From contig NZ_CP036298.1 of the NCBI RefSeq assembly GCF_007752135.1, positions 3,658,001-3,722,000 on the forward strand: a DNA stretch of 64,000 nt. The letters are read 5' to 3'. Numbering within the stretch: position 1 is the first letter of the stretch; each line of letters opens with the position of its first letter. Below, piece after piece: positions 51,543 to 62,215 of the stretch. Below the pieces are notes generated by a model. It ran no database searches and was not told the origin of the DNA. It was given only the letters and a program-made list of their open reading frames with translations. The DNA comes from Aureliella helgolandensis (GTDB lineage Bacteria > Planctomycetota > Planctomycetia > Pirellulales > Pirellulaceae). The position numbers were made by a program, and so were the translations under genes.

Positions 51543-53042
51543 GTGCGGTTGCAATCTCAAATACCAACAAGATTTGCGTCGAGCATTGCAGGAATGTTGG
51601 GGGTATGGTTGCTCCATTTGCTATGGAGCGGCGGCCTGCTGGCGGCCACTCCTGCAGAAGGATGTCCCAATATTCTGTTCATTTTGGTGGACGATTTAGG
51701 CTGGTCTGATTTGGCGTGCTATGGGCATCAGTGGCATGACACGCCACATCTTGACCGGCTAGCTGGAGAGGGGCTGCGTTTTACGAATGCCTATGCCGCA
51801 GCACCCATTTGTTCGGCGTCGCGCGCGAGCATCATGACGGGAAAGACGACTGCCCGCACCAATTTTGAGTTTGTGACCAAAGACAAACCTGGACGGCAGC
51901 AGATTGATGCTCCCACCCTACTGCGAGCTCCCCCATTTACGCTCGACCTCCCACTTCAAGAATTGACCGTTGCAGAGCGACTTGCCGCACTTGGCTACCA
52001 GACCGCATTTTTCGGAAAGTGGCATTTGAATGCGCACTTTGGCGGCTACTTGGGGTGGAGTCCGACCCACGGTCCCGCTCAGCAAGGATTCGAGTTCACC
52101 AAGCAAGACTTTGGCAACCATCCCTACGCTTGGCGAGGCGGAAACCGTCCCGATCCGATTGAGGCAAACGGTGTGTTTGCAGACGATTCTATGGTGCAGG
52201 GAGTCGTGGAGTATCTCGAGGCGGAGCACAAGCAACCCTTCTTTGCCTGTGTTTCCTCCTTCTATGTCCACACTCCGGTTCAGACTCCGTTAACTTGGTT
52301 GGTGAACAAATACGATGCCAAGATTCCGGCGGAAGTGCCTCAACGGAAGCAAAGGATTGCCTATGCAGCTTTTTTAGAAACGCTCGATCACCATCTTGGT
52401 CAAGTGTTGGAAGCGGTCGAACGATCAGGGCAGCGCGATAGTACTCTTGTGGTATTGATGTCGGACAATGGTGGCCATCCTGAATACACCGCGAACGGCC
52501 CCTTACGAGGGTCCAAATGGAATCTGTATGAAGGTGGGATTCGCGTACCCATGCTCGTCCGCTGGCCTGGGCATGTCGATGGCGGCAAGACTAGTTGCGA
52601 GCCGGTTATTGGCTATGACCTGCTTCCGACGTTCGTCGATATCGCTGGAGGGGCCGCCGATGATGTCGACGGCGTTAGCTTGAAAGAACATCTGCGGAAT
52701 GCATCCAGCCTCGAACCCCGCAAGCTAATCTGGCACTTCCCGTACTACCATCCCGAGAAGGGCTATGCTCAATCCCCCGATTCTATTGGCGTGGATGATT
52801 TTGAAACTAGCCGAACGCACCCCCATTCCGCGATGCGACAGGGGGATTTCAAGCTGTTGCAGTTCTACGAGCAGGACGCGACTGAACTCTACGATGTGGT
52901 TCACGATATTGCTGAACAGGATGATCTAAGTTCGCGTTTCCCCAGTCGAGCGGCAGAAATGAAAGCTCAGCTGCAAGCCGAATTGGTAGAGATGCAAGCT
53001 CGTTTTCCGACCCCCACGCATTCGCTCGATGCGGTCGACTAG
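51543..53042 (+). CDS. sulfatase (formylglycine-dependent)
   Basis: A 499-residue protein, GTG start, beginning three bases after the hydrolase stop. Signal peptide 'MLGVWLLHLLWSGGLLAA' is followed by 'CPNILFILVDDLGWSDLACY', the formylglycine motif C90-S-A-S-R94 in 'AAPICSASRASIMTGK', 'YQTAFFGKWHLNAHFGGYLG', 'LVVLMSDNGGHPEY' and 'GGIRVPMLVRWPGHVDGG'. This is a canonical type I sulfatase of the S1 family. It may act on host- or algae-derived sulfated sugars, in step with the neighbouring esterases and sialidase-like protein. The exact substrate cannot be told from sequence. Confidence 0.93.
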   Translation: MRLQSQIPTRFASSIAGMLGVWLLHLLWSGGLLAATPAEGCPNILFILVDDLGWSDLACYGHQWHDTPHLDRLAGEGLRFTNAYAAAPICSASRASIMTGKTTARTNFEFVTKDKPGRQQIDAPTLLRAPPFTLDLPLQELTVAERLAALGYQTAFFGKWHLNAHFGGYLGWSPTHGPAQQGFEFTKQDFGNHPYAWRGGNRPDPIEANGVFADDSMVQGVVEYLEAEHKQPFFACVSSFYVHTPVQTPLTWLVNKYDAKIPAEVPQRKQRIAYAAFLETLDHHLGQVLEAVERSGQRDSTLVVLMSDNGGHPEYTANGPLRGSKWNLYEGGIRVPMLVRWPGHVDGGKTSCEPVIGYDLLPTFVDIAGGAADDVDGVSLKEHLRNASSLEPRKLIWHFPYYHPEKGYAQSPDSIGVDDFETSRTHPHSAMRQGDFKLLQFYEQDATELYDVVHDIAEQDDLSSRFPSRAAEMKAQLQAELVEMQARFPTPTHSLDAVD

Positions 53043-53214
53043 TCGTGCCCTCAGCACGCTGCATCGCATGCTCAAATCCATTACAATGTGCCGTGGGAAC
53101 TTGAAAGGAAGACGCTCCGGCCGATTGAACGCTGAGCGATTCCTCAGTTCCGCATGAGCCGAGTGTTGCTCGCAAGCCTTCACCAAGATTACTCCCGCCT
53201 AGAAATCCCTCCCA

Positions 53215-56200
53215 ATGAACTTATCGCGAATTTGCTGTCTAGTTTTTGCCACATCGCTGCTTGGCACGATGGGGAGTTCTCTGGCTGAAGAGGACTGGAA
53301 GCTTCAGCCCTTGAAATACAACAACCCAGGACTCGAAGTCGACTTGGGCGTAGGTTTATGGGCTTGGCCCATGCCTATGGATTACGATCTTGATGGGGAT
53401 ATCGACTTGCTGGTGGCTTGTCCCGACAAGCCGTCCAATGGTGTCTACTTTTTTGAAAACCCGACGCAGGATCGTCACGATAAAGCACCTGTGTTTCTAC
53501 CTGGAGTTCGCGTGGGAGCGACGACACACAATTTCCAGGTGAGCTATGTTGACGATCAGCCAAGGATTCTAAAGCCAGGCTTCGAATTTCCGAGGGACGC
53601 GAAATCGGGTCAATTCGACTTTTCGCATCCACAGAAAATCTACCCTCGAAGCAATGTGCATCCCAACAACGTGCGTGGCAACATGTGGCGCTATGCCGAC
53701 TTTGACGGGGACGGCGACCAGGATTTGGTAATCGGTGTAGGAGACTGGATGGAGTACGCCTGGGACAACGCCTACGATGGGCAAGGTCGCTGGCACAATG
53801 GCCCGTTGCGAGGTTACGTGTATTGGATAGAAAACGAGGGCGATGACGCAACGCCCAAGTATTCGGATACCCCGAGGAAGCTCACTGCCGGGGGGAACGC
53901 CATTGATGTCTACGGTTGGCCCTCACCGAACTTGGCGGATTTCGACGGGGATGGAGATTTGGACTTGTTGTGCGGTGAGTTTTTAGACGGCTTCACCTAC
54001 TTCCAAAACGTTGGCTCGCGGACTGAGCCTGTCTATGCGGCTGGTGAGAAACTGCAAGACTCGGTTGGCGAGCCTTTAGTGATGCATTTGCAGATGATTA
54101 CACCAACGGCTTTCGATTGGGATGCCGATGGCGATCTCGATCTGATTGTCGGTGATGAAGACGGACGCGTTGCGTTGGTCGAGAACACGGGGGCCCTCGC
54201 TGGTGGTGCTCCCGTATTTAATCCGCCTTCCTATTTTCAGCAGGAGGCGGACACTCTGAAATTTGGCGCATTAGCAACTCCCTATGCTTACGACTGGGAT
54301 GCCGATGGGGATCAAGACATCCTCTGTGGAAACACGGCAGGCAACATTGCGCTGTTCGAAAACTTGGGCACCGAGGGAGACGCCACTCCAATGTGGGCGG
54401 CCCCCAGTTTAATAAATGTTCAGGTTGGTGCCGATGCTTCGAAAACTCAGCCTTTCCGCATCATGGCTGGGCCTAGTGGATCGATTCAGGGGCCCGCGGA
54501 AGCCAAGTGGGGCTACACTACGTTGACGGTGGCCGATTGGGACAACGATGCGGACCCCGACATCCTCTACAACTCGATCTTGTCCCGTGTGGGGCTCCTC
54601 CGCAATGAGCAGGGGCGGTTGATTGACACCGCCTTGGACACTGGGGTGCTCGAAGCGCCTCCCAAATGGTATTGGTGGAAAACTTTGTCGAGCAATAGTC
54701 TGACTCAGTGGCGCACGACGCCAGTCGCCGTTGATTGGAACGCTGATGGAGAACTCGATCTCGTGATGCTCGACCAGGAAGGGTATTTGACGCTACGACC
54801 TGGTGGCGGAGAAGCTCAACGCATTTTCATCGATGAACAGAATCGCCCCATGCAATTGAATGCGAAATCGTGTGGGGGATCAGGTCGGATTAAGTTATCG
54901 GTCGTGGATTGGGACGGTGATTCACGGCTCGACATTTTGGTCAATTCTGAAAACGCAACGTGGTACCGCAACTGTGAAGATCGCGATGGGCGAGTTGTTC
55001 TGAAAAAGATCGGAAATTTGGCGCGACGCAATGTCGCCGGTCACACCTCGAGTCCGGCGGTTTGCGACTTCGACGAAAACGGTAAGCCTGATTTGTTGGT
55101 GGGGTCGGAGAATGGACGCATCTATTTCATCGCCCACGAGGACTGTGTCGCCTACGCGCCAGAGCAATTGACCGCTTCACCAGCGGCGGTCGCCGGGAAG
55201 CCTAAGTTCCCCGGTTTTGTAAGTGACGAGTTCATCTACACCAAAGCCAGCTTTCCAGAATGTCATGCGTCCACAATTGTGGAAACCAGTCGCGGGTTAG
55301 TAGCTGCTTGGTTCGGTGGCACTCGTGAGAGTCATGAAGATGTGGGGATTTGGTCGAGCTATCATGACGGCAACGGTTGGTCCTCTCCCAAAGAATGGGC
55401 GAATGGTATTCAGCACGATTCGCTGCGTTATCCCTGTTGGAACCCTGTGCTGTTTCAGCCACCCGGCGATGGCCCGACTCTGCTGTTCTTCAAGGTTGGT
55501 CCCAATCCGCGAGAGTGGTGGGGCGAGATGATGGTCAGCTACGATCGTGGACGGACGTTTACGGATCGACGTCGATTACCCGAGGGAATTGATGGACCGG
55601 TTCGCTGCAAACCCATCCTGTTGGACGATGGGCAAACGCTGCTTTGCGGCTCGTCCACCGAATATGACGGATGGCGAGTTCATTTCGAATCCATCGACTT
55701 GGTTGGCGGAGTTCCCAGCGGGAATTGGAAGCGAGTGGGGCCCATCAATACGGACGATCGGTTCAATGCAATTCAGCCAACATTTTTGGTGCATGCCGAC
55801 GGTCGCATCCAAGTATTGAATCGGACTAAGGAAAGCGTCATCACGTCAAGTTTCTCAAGTGATGGAGGAGAAACGTGGTCTGAAATGCAAGCCATCGACA
55901 TGCCCAACCCCAACTCTGGAATCGATGTCGTGACGCTCCAGGATGGACGCCAGTTGATGATCTATAACCACCTGGGCTCAGGCGATACCGGTTGGGGGCG
56001 ACGCGGATTGATCAACTTGGCCATCTCAGACGACGGCATAAGTTGGCGCAAAGTTGGTGTTCTGGAACAAGAGGAAAAGGCAGAGTTTAGCTATCCAGCG
56101 ATTATTCAGAGCGCGGATGGTATGGTGCACTTGACTTACACATGGAAACGCAAGCTCATCAAACATGCGGTAATTGATCCGCAAGAGATTGAAGTAGGAG

Positions 56201-56235
56201 AAGAACTTTCCGTCGGCAATTGGTTCGCTGAATAA
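53215..56235 (+). CDS. exported VCBS/FG-GAP-repeat protein fused to BNR sialidase-like domain
   Basis: A 1,006-residue protein with a signal peptide (ending 'GSSLAEED'). Residues 40-650 hold about nine calcium-binding FG-GAP/VCBS repeats of the type '[18 protein letters not shown]' (others: '[13 protein letters not shown]', '[13 protein letters not shown]', '[13 protein letters not shown]', '[13 protein letters not shown]'), a beta-propeller-like array. From about 665, '[20 protein letters not shown]', '[17 protein letters not shown]', '[10 protein letters not shown]', '[11 protein letters not shown]' and '[13 protein letters not shown]' mark a sialidase/neuraminidase-like six-bladed domain with Asp boxes (S-x-D-x-G-x-T-W). 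A glycan-binding or glycan-cleaving surface enzyme is likely. The exact sugar is unknown. Confidence 0.9.
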   Translation: MNLSRICCLVFATSLLGTMGSSLAEEDWKLQPLKYNNPGLEVDLGVGLWAWPMPMDYDLDGDIDLLVACPDKPSNGVYFFENPTQDRHDKAPVFLPGVRVGATTHNFQVSYVDDQPRILKPGFEFPRDAKSGQFDFSHPQKIYPRSNVHPNNVRGNMWRYADFDGDGDQDLVIGVGDWMEYAWDNAYDGQGRWHNGPLRGYVYWIENEGDDATPKYSDTPRKLTAGGNAIDVYGWPSPNLADFDGDGDLDLLCGEFLDGFTYFQNVGSRTEPVYAAGEKLQDSVGEPLVMHLQMITPTAFDWDADGDLDLIVGDEDGRVALVENTGALAGGAPVFNPPSYFQQEADTLKFGALATPYAYDWDADGDQDILCGNTAGNIALFENLGTEGDATPMWAAPSLINVQVGADASKTQPFRIMAGPSGSIQGPAEAKWGYTTLTVADWDNDADPDILYNSILSRVGLLRNEQGRLIDTALDTGVLEAPPKWYWWKTLSSNSLTQWRTTPVAVDWNADGELDLVMLDQEGYLTLRPGGGEAQRIFIDEQNRPMQLNAKSCGGSGRIKLSVVDWDGDSRLDILVNSENATWYRNCEDRDGRVVLKKIGNLARRNVAGHTSSPAVCDFDENGKPDLLVGSENGRIYFIAHEDCVAYAPEQLTASPAAVAGKPKFPGFVSDEFIYTKASFPECHASTIVETSRGLVAAWFGGTRESHEDVGIWSSYHDGNGWSSPKEWANGIQHDSLRYPCWNPVLFQPPGDGPTLLFFKVGPNPREWWGEMMVSYDRGRTFTDRRRLPEGIDGPVRCKPILLDDGQTLLCGSSTEYDGWRVHFESIDLVGGVPSGNWKRVGPINTDDRFNAIQPTFLVHADGRIQVLNRTKESVITSSFSSDGGETWSEMQAIDMPNPNSGIDVVTLQDGRQLMIYNHLGSGDTGWGRRGLINLAISDDGISWRKVGVLEQEEKAEFSYPAIIQSADGMVHLTYTWKRKLIKHAVIDPQEIEVGEELSVGNWFAE

Positions 56236-56293
56236 GAAGGCATTCGAAATCTCGTATCACAACAATTTGCTAGAACGACAGGTGAGGTTTGCT

Positions 56294-57301
56294 ATGCGTC
56301 ATGTTTTGAAGTTGTGCGCCGTAGTGTGTTTGGCAGGCATGGGGCAGGCTGATTGCGGGTATGCCCAGACAGCCGGAAGCGATGCTTTTTATCAGTTGGG
56401 GCCCGATTCGCTCCGTCAGGAAGGAGTACCTCACGGGGAAGTGCTTGGGCCGTTCACGCTTCCCAGTGAGGCCTACGAGGGCACGCAACACACCTATTCG
56501 GTCTACGTGCCCGCTCAATACCGAGAGGATAAGCCGTGTAGCTTAATGATTTTCAACGACGGGCATGCCTTTCTGGCGGAGCAGGGCAGTGCGCGCGCTA
56601 CCAACGTGATCGACAACTTGCTCCATCGGCGTGAAATCCCAACGATGATCGCCGTCTTTATTAACCCTGGACGAACTCCGGATCAACCCGAGCCGAGCGC
56701 GAGTGAATGGGGAGATCGAACTACCAATCGTCCCACGGAGTACAATAGCCTTGACGACAGGTACGCTCGGGTGATTGTCGACGAACTTCTGCCTGAACTC
56801 TACGCCCAATTCAATATCTCCAAAGAGGCCCAGGATCACGGTATCGGTGGATGTAGTTCCGGCGCGATCGCCGCATTCACCGTAGCATGGCATCGGCCCG
56901 ATCAGTTCAGCAAAGTTCTCAGTACCGTGGGCAGCTTCACCAATATTCGTGGTGGGCATGAATACGCGGACATTGTTTTGAAGAGTGAGAAGAAGCCGAT
57001 ACGCGTTTACCTACAAGATGGTCGCAATGACAACCGAGGTCAGCGGCGCGGTGGACAATACGATCCCAAATGGGACTGGTTCTTGCAAAACGTGCGTCTC
57101 ATGCAAGCGTTGACCGAGAAGGGCTATGACGTCAATTACAACTGGAGCATCGGGACCCATGGGCTCAAATCTGGTGGTGTTCTATTGCCCGAAATGATGC
57201 GTTGGTTGTGGCGTGATCACGCAGTCTCCACCGATGTGAACGATCGCATTGAACGGTCGTTTCACGAGGCCGCGATTCAAGAGTCGGCAGTAGCCCGCTG
57301 A
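56294..57301 (+). CDS. exported esterase, enterochelin-esterase/CE1-like
   Basis: From ATG 56294 the product is 335 residues with a signal peptide ([20 protein letters not shown]). The segment '[20 protein letters not shown]' opens an esterase fold, the nucleophile elbow is '[20 protein letters not shown]' (G-C-S-S-G), and a late catalytic His is in '[11 protein letters not shown]'. This is the D-/Fes/CE1-like esterase family, which removes ferulic or acetyl groups from polysaccharides. It is the last of a same-strand run of exported enzymes starting at 47 kb. Confidence 0.88.
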   Translation: MRHVLKLCAVVCLAGMGQADCGYAQTAGSDAFYQLGPDSLRQEGVPHGEVLGPFTLPSEAYEGTQHTYSVYVPAQYREDKPCSLMIFNDGHAFLAEQGSARATNVIDNLLHRREIPTMIAVFINPGRTPDQPEPSASEWGDRTTNRPTEYNSLDDRYARVIVDELLPELYAQFNISKEAQDHGIGGCSSGAIAAFTVAWHRPDQFSKVLSTVGSFTNIRGGHEYADIVLKSEKKPIRVYLQDGRNDNRGQRRGGQYDPKWDWFLQNVRLMQALTEKGYDVNYNWSIGTHGLKSGGVLLPEMMRWLWRDHAVSTDVNDRIERSFHEAAIQESAVAR

Positions 57302-57322
57302 GTCAAACTGCTAGGAAGATCT

Positions 57323-58225
57323 TCAACTGCGTGCTCGAGGGTGTGCCTTCAAGTAGACTTCGCGCAGATTTGCGGTCGATAGATGGGTGTAGATCTGCGT
57401 CGTAACGAGGCTCTTGTGTCCGAGGAGTTCCTGTACGCTGCGGATGTCTGCTCCGCGATCGAGCAGGTGCGTGGCGAAACTGTGACGCAAGGTGTGCGGA
57501 GAAGTGCGAGTATCGAGTCCGGTTTGGAGGATGTACTTTTCGAGCATGCGTCCAACGCTGCGCGTGGTCAGGCGATTTCCAAATCGATTCACGAAGACCG
57601 GAGTTTGGCGTCCTAAATCGGATGCGGAAGAGACGACTCGCACGCGTTTGTATGCGTCGAGTGCCTGGAGTGCGTAGCGCCCCATTGGACTCAACCGCTC
57701 CCGCCGACCTTTTCCACGGACTCTGGCAATCTCATCCTCGATATCGATATCGCCGTCGTTTAACCCAACGACTTCGCTGACCCGCAAACCAGCGGAGTAC
57801 ATCGTTTCAAAGATTGCTCGGTCGCGCAAGCCTTGAGGGGTCAACTTCGGAGGCGCATCGAACAGTTGGCCAATCTCCTCACCGGTCAGGAAATGCGGTA
57901 ACTTTCGTTGCCCTCGTGGATTGCGGAGTGGCTTTGCCGGGTTGGAATCCGCCAGATTCTGGCGTTGGGCAAAGCGGTAGAAGCTGCGCAGGGATGCTAA
58001 CTTGCGTGCAATGCTGGTGCGAGCGTAGCCCGCTTCGTGCAATGCCGCGGTGTAGGCGCGGAGATCTCGCGGTGCTATTTGCGACGGCTTGACTCCTGCG
58101 CCGAGTTGATCGGCGAGGTAGTCAGCGAGATCCATGAGGTCTTCACGATACGATTTGACCGTGAATTGCGAAGCATTCTTCTCTACTGCTAGGTATTGCA
58201 AGAATTGGGCAATTGCACTGTGCAT
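57323..58225 (-). CDS. xerC: tyrosine recombinase XerC/XerD
   Basis: A 300-residue recombinase, the normal Xer size. The N-terminal SAM-like domain has 'FLQYLAVEKNASQFTVKSYR', and the catalytic domain carries the Arg in 'YSAGLRVSEVVGLN', Lys in 'RVRGKGRRERLSP', H-x-x-R in 'SPHTLRHSFATHLLDRGAD', His in 'LGHKSLVTTQIYTH' and the nucleophile Tyr. Xer proteins resolve chromosome dimers at dif; a dif site was not seen. XerC and XerD cannot be safely told apart by eye. The small gene at 58249 lies 23 bases upstream on the same strand. Confidence 0.92.
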   Translation of the reverse strand: MHSAIAQFLQYLAVEKNASQFTVKSYREDLMDLADYLADQLGAGVKPSQIAPRDLRAYTAALHEAGYARTSIARKLASLRSFYRFAQRQNLADSNPAKPLRNPRGQRKLPHFLTGEEIGQLFDAPPKLTPQGLRDRAIFETMYSAGLRVSEVVGLNDGDIDIEDEIARVRGKGRRERLSPMGRYALQALDAYKRVRVVSSASDLGRQTPVFVNRFGNRLTTRSVGRMLEKYILQTGLDTRTSPHTLRHSFATHLLDRGADIRSVQELLGHKSLVTTQIYTHLSTANLREVYLKAHPRARS

Positions 58226-58248
58226 TCTCGTTCCTGATGCGCTCGAAG

Positions 58249-58512
58249 TTAGATCATGTCCTCTTCGTGTCGATACGAAAACCGCGTGTTGTACTTCTCG
58301 CGGATTTGCTCATTGAGCCTGTCGTCCTCGGCACCCATTTCACGAATCTTTTTGCTCATCACGGCAGCGTCGTACCAAGAGAAACTCAGTGCGGGATCGG
58401 CTGCGTAGCGGCCCAACATTCGCAAGGTCTCAATTCGGTTCTTGTCATCGTAGAGGAATACATAGCGTTCCTCACCTTTGACCATTGCCAGGACGTTAAT
58501 TTCTTTGTTCAT
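58249..58512 (-). CDS. small conserved hypothetical protein
   Basis: An 87-residue soluble protein: 'VLAMVKGEERYVFLYDDKNR', 'RMLGRYAADPALSFSWYDAA', 'VMSKKIREMGAEDD'. A good ribosome site (GGGAGG) precedes ATG 58512. It is encoded directly ahead of the Xer gene. The pattern is familiar from short planctomycete proteins but I cannot name a family or a function. Confidence 0.6.
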   Translation of the reverse strand: MNKEINVLAMVKGEERYVFLYDDKNRIETLRMLGRYAADPALSFSWYDAAVMSKKIREMGAEDDRLNEQIREKYNTRFSYRHEEDMI

Positions 58513-58928
58513 GCCTTGCCTCCCTGCTGCATGAGGTCACTGTGCTTGATCTTTTGCAAACGCAGAAATCGTATTCGATTGAACCGAGTGCGTTTACAAA
58601 AGAATGCCCGTAAGTCGAGATCTCTGAGGTGCAAAATCGCAAAGAGCTACCAATCCGCCGTCGAGCCACTAAGTGACGAACGGATTGGTAGCTTTACTGC
58701 GGTTGGTTTTCAGCTGTAGCCACCGAGTTCAAACGGAAGGGGCCTCTCCCAAAGCAAAACGCTTCCGTTGGCGTGGTTGGCTATTGCAGCTTTCGCACCT
58801 GCGAGGTTGATGAGCGTGCCAGAAACTGGAGTGGTAGCCCCCGTGGAATCGATCTGATGATCTGTTCCGAGGAAGCTACTACTGACGGTTTCTGTTCGAG
58901 TGCCTTCGAACTCAACAACCTCAGCGAC
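58513..58928. other. gap with a 13-bp palindrome
   Basis: About 415 bases without a supported gene; open frames on the plus strand are shadows. A strong hairpin at 58645-58693 is the only feature I can support. Confidence 0.4.
58645..58693. terminator. hairpin between Xer operon and lipoprotein gene
   Basis: Perfect 13-bp inverted repeat 'agctaccaatccg' (58645-58657) and 'cggattggtagct' (58681-58693) with a 23-base loop. It lies downstream of the lipoprotein gene and upstream of the small gene, both on the minus strand. It could be an intrinsic terminator; no T-run follows. Confidence 0.45.
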
Positions 58929-60095
58929 TTACCGTGTGTATCGGTCGAGAGGCCACCTTAAGATCAAGCGGCTTTCGTCTTGTCCGCCCCGCGCAATGAG
59001 CGTTTCGGAGAGATGGAGATAGCAGCAGAAACGTATAAAGTCTTCGCTGCGTTGGAGATACGCTTGCCACCCACCGAAGCGGGCGTCGTCTCGGAAGTAA
59101 AAATACTCGGATAACTGCTCGGTGAAACTTTCGTCATGACCGTTAAAGTTGCGCATGTGAGAGATGATTGGATCGTGCTGGACCCTGAAATCAGGCCGTT
59201 TGGAGCTGGGCGGATCGGGGAGGAAGCCGCGTGCGTCAGGCCAGTCTGCAGGAAGTTGATCGCTAGAGTTTGCCCATTGCTCAGCCTCGCCGGTTGCTAG
59301 CAAATCTCCACCGGCTAGCTCGGGAGCAACGACCACCGTCTCGCCGGGGAGAGGGGCTTCCCATGAAATGGGAGCCACTTCAAGCTGGCCAGCAGGTAAG
59401 CGGTCCTCTGGCATGATTGGCTGAGGTGCAGGTTCAGGTGCAGGCACCGGAGCGACCTGCAAAGGAGGAGCTTCTGCAGCAACGTCAGCGGTGAGGAGTG
59501 GAGTCTGAGTTTTTAGTTGCTCCACGGCCAGCGAGCGTTGGGCTTCGGAGTGAATCCACGTCGGAATCTCCTTTTCACGCTTCGTTCCCCAAGGGAGTCC
59601 ATACCCTGGAAGCACTGGGTGAAACGCAGGATTCGCGGCATACCAGTTAACGGCCAGGGACATGCGAGGAGGGTAATAGGAGTCGTAATCAGTGATGGAG
59701 CCAATGAGTACGGCATCCACATCTAGATAGCGCGCGAATTCCTGGAAATGCTCGCCCTCAGAAAGCGGGCCTTGGTAGGTTGCTAGCTTGGATTTGACGA
59801 CGCCCAGTGGAAGGACTTCAAAGCCACGAATGGCCTGGACCTCGTTCATATAAGCCAACGCGACGCGTTCGCCGCTGAGGGTGGGATCTTCGCTTTGGTT
59901 AAAAAAGGGAAGAACAGCCACTCGCTTAATTTGCGGAAATGGGTTCAACAACTGAGGCTTGTGCCGCACATCGGGAAACAGACTGCAACCGGTTGCAGAG
60001 ACAAGAGTCGCTGCAGCCACGAGGCAATATGCTAATCCAGGGAGGGACAGCAAACGCTGATTGGGTCGAATTGACGGGTGTCCGGTCGAAGGCAC
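58929..60095 (-). CDS. lipoprotein with CsgG/LpoB-like domain
   Basis: The open frame begins at ATG 60245, but GTG 60095 places a lipoprotein signal at the start: 'GLAYCLVAAATLVSATGCSL' with a lipobox ending in Cys. The mature part has 'QIKRVAVLPFFNQSEDPTLS', 'YMNEVQAIRGFEVLPLGVVK', 'YLDVDAVLIGSITDYDSYY', recalling CsgG/LpoB-type lipoproteins that help envelope or transport complexes. A middle section (about 180-320 from 60095) is Pro/Ala/Glu-rich. The C-terminus is Asp/Phe-rich ('FYFRDDARFGGWQAYLQRSE'). It sits alone on the strand. The family is inferred from pattern, not proved. Confidence 0.65.
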   Translation of the reverse strand: MPSTGHPSIRPNQRLLSLPGLAYCLVAAATLVSATGCSLFPDVRHKPQLLNPFPQIKRVAVLPFFNQSEDPTLSGERVALAYMNEVQAIRGFEVLPLGVVKSKLATYQGPLSEGEHFQEFARYLDVDAVLIGSITDYDSYYPPRMSLAVNWYAANPAFHPVLPGYGLPWGTKREKEIPTWIHSEAQRSLAVEQLKTQTPLLTADVAAEAPPLQVAPVPAPEPAPQPIMPEDRLPAGQLEVAPISWEAPLPGETVVVAPELAGGDLLATGEAEQWANSSDQLPADWPDARGFLPDPPSSKRPDFRVQHDPIISHMRNFNGHDESFTEQLSEYFYFRDDARFGGWQAYLQRSEDFIRFCCYLHLSETLIARGGQDESRLILRWPLDRYTR

Positions 60096-60245
60096 GCCGG
60101 ATTCCTTTACATGCGAACGAGTGTAATTGAGAAACTCTGTTCGCCAAACCTCAGACGGGAACTTGCATTCCCTATGAAGTGCCCCCCATGGCACAACGTA
60201 GAATTGGAATCGGCACAATCGGTACAATTCCTTTAGGCGTTTCAT

Positions 60246-60644
60246 CCCGTAATACTAGGAAACCTGCGGAATGCTAGCAACTGAGGCCTCGCAACTGAGG
60301 CTTCGTGTCCAGCAGTGCGACGCAGGGTGGCAGGGGCGGCAGCGGGGACGCTGGCAATCCACAGATTGGGGCTGATTGGCTGTCAGAATCAAGCGGGGAG
60401 AATCGCAGCGAAGCAATGGTTCTCCAGACGTGTTGTGGTTGCCTTAGAGGGTTGCTGCTCAGCCTGACGCGAATCAGCTGCCCACGGAGCATCGCTCGGG
60501 CGAGGCAACGGCTGAATCAATTGTGCGGGCCGGTGCCTGCCGGTTGGGATAGGGGGGCCGGTCGGGACAGGGGGGGCCGGTCGGGAAACGCGAAAACAGG
60601 GAGCAAGAGCTGCCCCCTGTGCTCTGTATGGTCAACCCGGCCGC
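60246..60644. other. gap with short direct repeats
   Basis: About 400 bases without a gene. A tandem 'gcaactgaggcctcg' is near 60277-60304 and a tandem 'aggggggccggtcggga' at about 60551-60586. These look like slipped duplications. No RNA gene is visible. Confidence 0.4.
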
Positions 60645-62207
60645 TTAGAATTCGGAATCTGTCTCCAGCGACTTGACGGAGTAGAGGTCGCGTCGTCGAT
60701 CCTTCCAATTGGTGACGCTTCCCTGCTCTCGGTGTCGGCGGAGCAGCTCCAAATCAACATCGTGAATGATCACCGTTTCGATATTGGCATTGGCTTCGGC
60801 ACCAATGGCATCGCGAGCGAAGGTGACGTCGGCTGGCGTGAGAATTGCGGTTTGCGCGTAGTGGATGTCGGCGTTTTCGACGAACGGCAGATTGCCGGTA
60901 CAGCCTGCGATCGCGACGTAGACGTGGTTTTCGATACAGCGGGCGGCTGCACAGGTTCGGACGCGCAGATAGCCATTGCGTGTGTCGGTATTGAAGGGAA
61001 CAAAGAAGATATTGGCACCTTTGGCCGCCGCGATTCGTCCAACTTCCGGAAATTCGCTGTCGTAGCAGATTTGGATCGAGATAGGACCGCAATCGGTATC
61101 CATGACCTCGATGGAGTGTCCGCCGGTAACCCCCCACCAGCGACGTTCACTGGGAGTGATATGCAATTTATATTGCTTGGCGATGCTACCATCACGTCGG
61201 AAGAGGAATGCGATGTTGTAGAGGACGTCGTCCTCCACCACGAAATGGGAGCCACCGATGATGTTCGTGTTGAACGCGACCGCCATATCGGTAAAGAGCT
61301 CGAGATACTGAGGCGTGAATTCAGACAGGGCGCGTGCAGCGCTGCCGGGGCGTTGCGCGGGCATGCACGACAGGAGCTGGGTGGTGAAAAGCTCAGGGAA
61401 GAGCAGGAAATCGCATTTGTAATCGCCAGCTACGTCGACGAAATAGCGGCTTTGGCGCGCAAACTCATCAAAATCGGCTACAGCCCGCATCTGGTATTGG
61501 ACGGCGCCAATTCGCACCGGCTCAACGCTTCTGCGATGGCGTCGAGCGCCCTTGAGTCGCAACTCAAAATTCTTCCATTCCAAGAAAGTAGCGTAGCCAC
61601 AACTTTCGACATCCGAGGGCAAGTAATTGTCAATCAACCCTTGGACAGAGAAGCCGTTGGCAATTTGAGCCGTGAGGACTGGATCGAAAATCGATTTGTC
61701 GACGACCCGATCGACATACTCGCGGGCAGTCATCTCGTCGGCATGCTTGCAGTAGCCGGGGATACGGCCTCCGATGATGATTCTGGCGACATTGCGTTGT
61801 CGGCAGAATTCCTTCCGAGCTTCATAGAGTCGGCGTGACAGACGCATACCTCGGAAATCGGGATCGACCATGATCTCGATGCCGTACATCGTGTTTCCAT
61901 CCGGCTTATGGTTGCGGATGAAGCCCGAATCGGACGTCTTTTTCCAATTGTGCCATTCCAACTCGTCTTCGTAGGACAACAGCAAGCTGCTGCAGGAAGC
62001 GATGACGCGTCCGTCACACTCGACGACAAACTGCCCCTCGGGGAAGTGTTTAAGCTGGCTCTCGATTTGGGCTCGAGTCCACAATTCCATCTCTGGAAAA
62101 CACTTCTTCTGAATTTCTACAAGTGTCTCAAAGTCCTCAAGTCGGGTATTTCGGACGACTAGATTCCATTCGAAATCGGCTAAATCGAGATTTGCCTGAT
62201 CCTTCAT
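60645..62207 (-). CDS. GNAT acetyltransferase fused to carbon-nitrogen hydrolase (nitrilase)
   Basis: A 520-residue fusion. The GNAT half (about 15-215) has '[20 protein letters not shown]', '[20 protein letters not shown]' and '[20 protein letters not shown]'. The nitrilase half (about 228-500) carries the catalytic triad Glu in '[14 protein letters not shown]', Lys in '[20 protein letters not shown]', and Cys in '[20 protein letters not shown]'. The layout matches YhcX-like and related fusions. It lies eight bases downstream of arginine decarboxylase on the same strand, so a role in amide cleavage of a polyamine precursor, such as N-carbamoylputrescine, is plausible but unproven. Confidence 0.9.
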   Translation of the reverse strand: MKDQANLDLADFEWNLVVRNTRLEDFETLVEIQKKCFPEMELWTRAQIESQLKHFPEGQFVVECDGRVIASCSSLLLSYEDELEWHNWKKTSDSGFIRNHKPDGNTMYGIEIMVDPDFRGMRLSRRLYEARKEFCRQRNVARIIIGGRIPGYCKHADEMTAREYVDRVVDKSIFDPVLTAQIANGFSVQGLIDNYLPSDVESCGYATFLEWKNFELRLKGARRHRRSVEPVRIGAVQYQMRAVADFDEFARQSRYFVDVAGDYKCDFLLFPELFTTQLLSCMPAQRPGSAARALSEFTPQYLELFTDMAVAFNTNIIGGSHFVVEDDVLYNIAFLFRRDGSIAKQYKLHITPSERRWWGVTGGHSIEVMDTDCGPISIQICYDSEFPEVGRIAAAKGANIFFVPFNTDTRNGYLRVRTCAAARCIENHVYVAIAGCTGNLPFVENADIHYAQTAILTPADVTFARDAIGAEANANIETVIIHDVDLELLRRHREQGSVTNWKDRRRDLYSVKSLETDSEF

Positions 62208-62215
62208 TATTGACT

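Noticed and set aside
57323-58225. Xer recombinase as a mobile-element integrase.
   Set aside because: Length, motif set and the small conserved partner gene fit a housekeeping XerC/D, and no attachment sites or cargo borders were seen.
58213-58719. A 168-residue plus-strand frame opposite the small gene and the palindrome.
   Set aside because: Composition is Cys- and Leu-rich without a domain, and it crosses a hairpin and the opposite gene with a good ribosome site.
60732-61838. A 368-residue plus-strand frame opposite the GNAT-nitrilase gene.
   Set aside because: It mirrors the coding strand of a gene with intact catalytic motifs in both domains; no motifs of its own.
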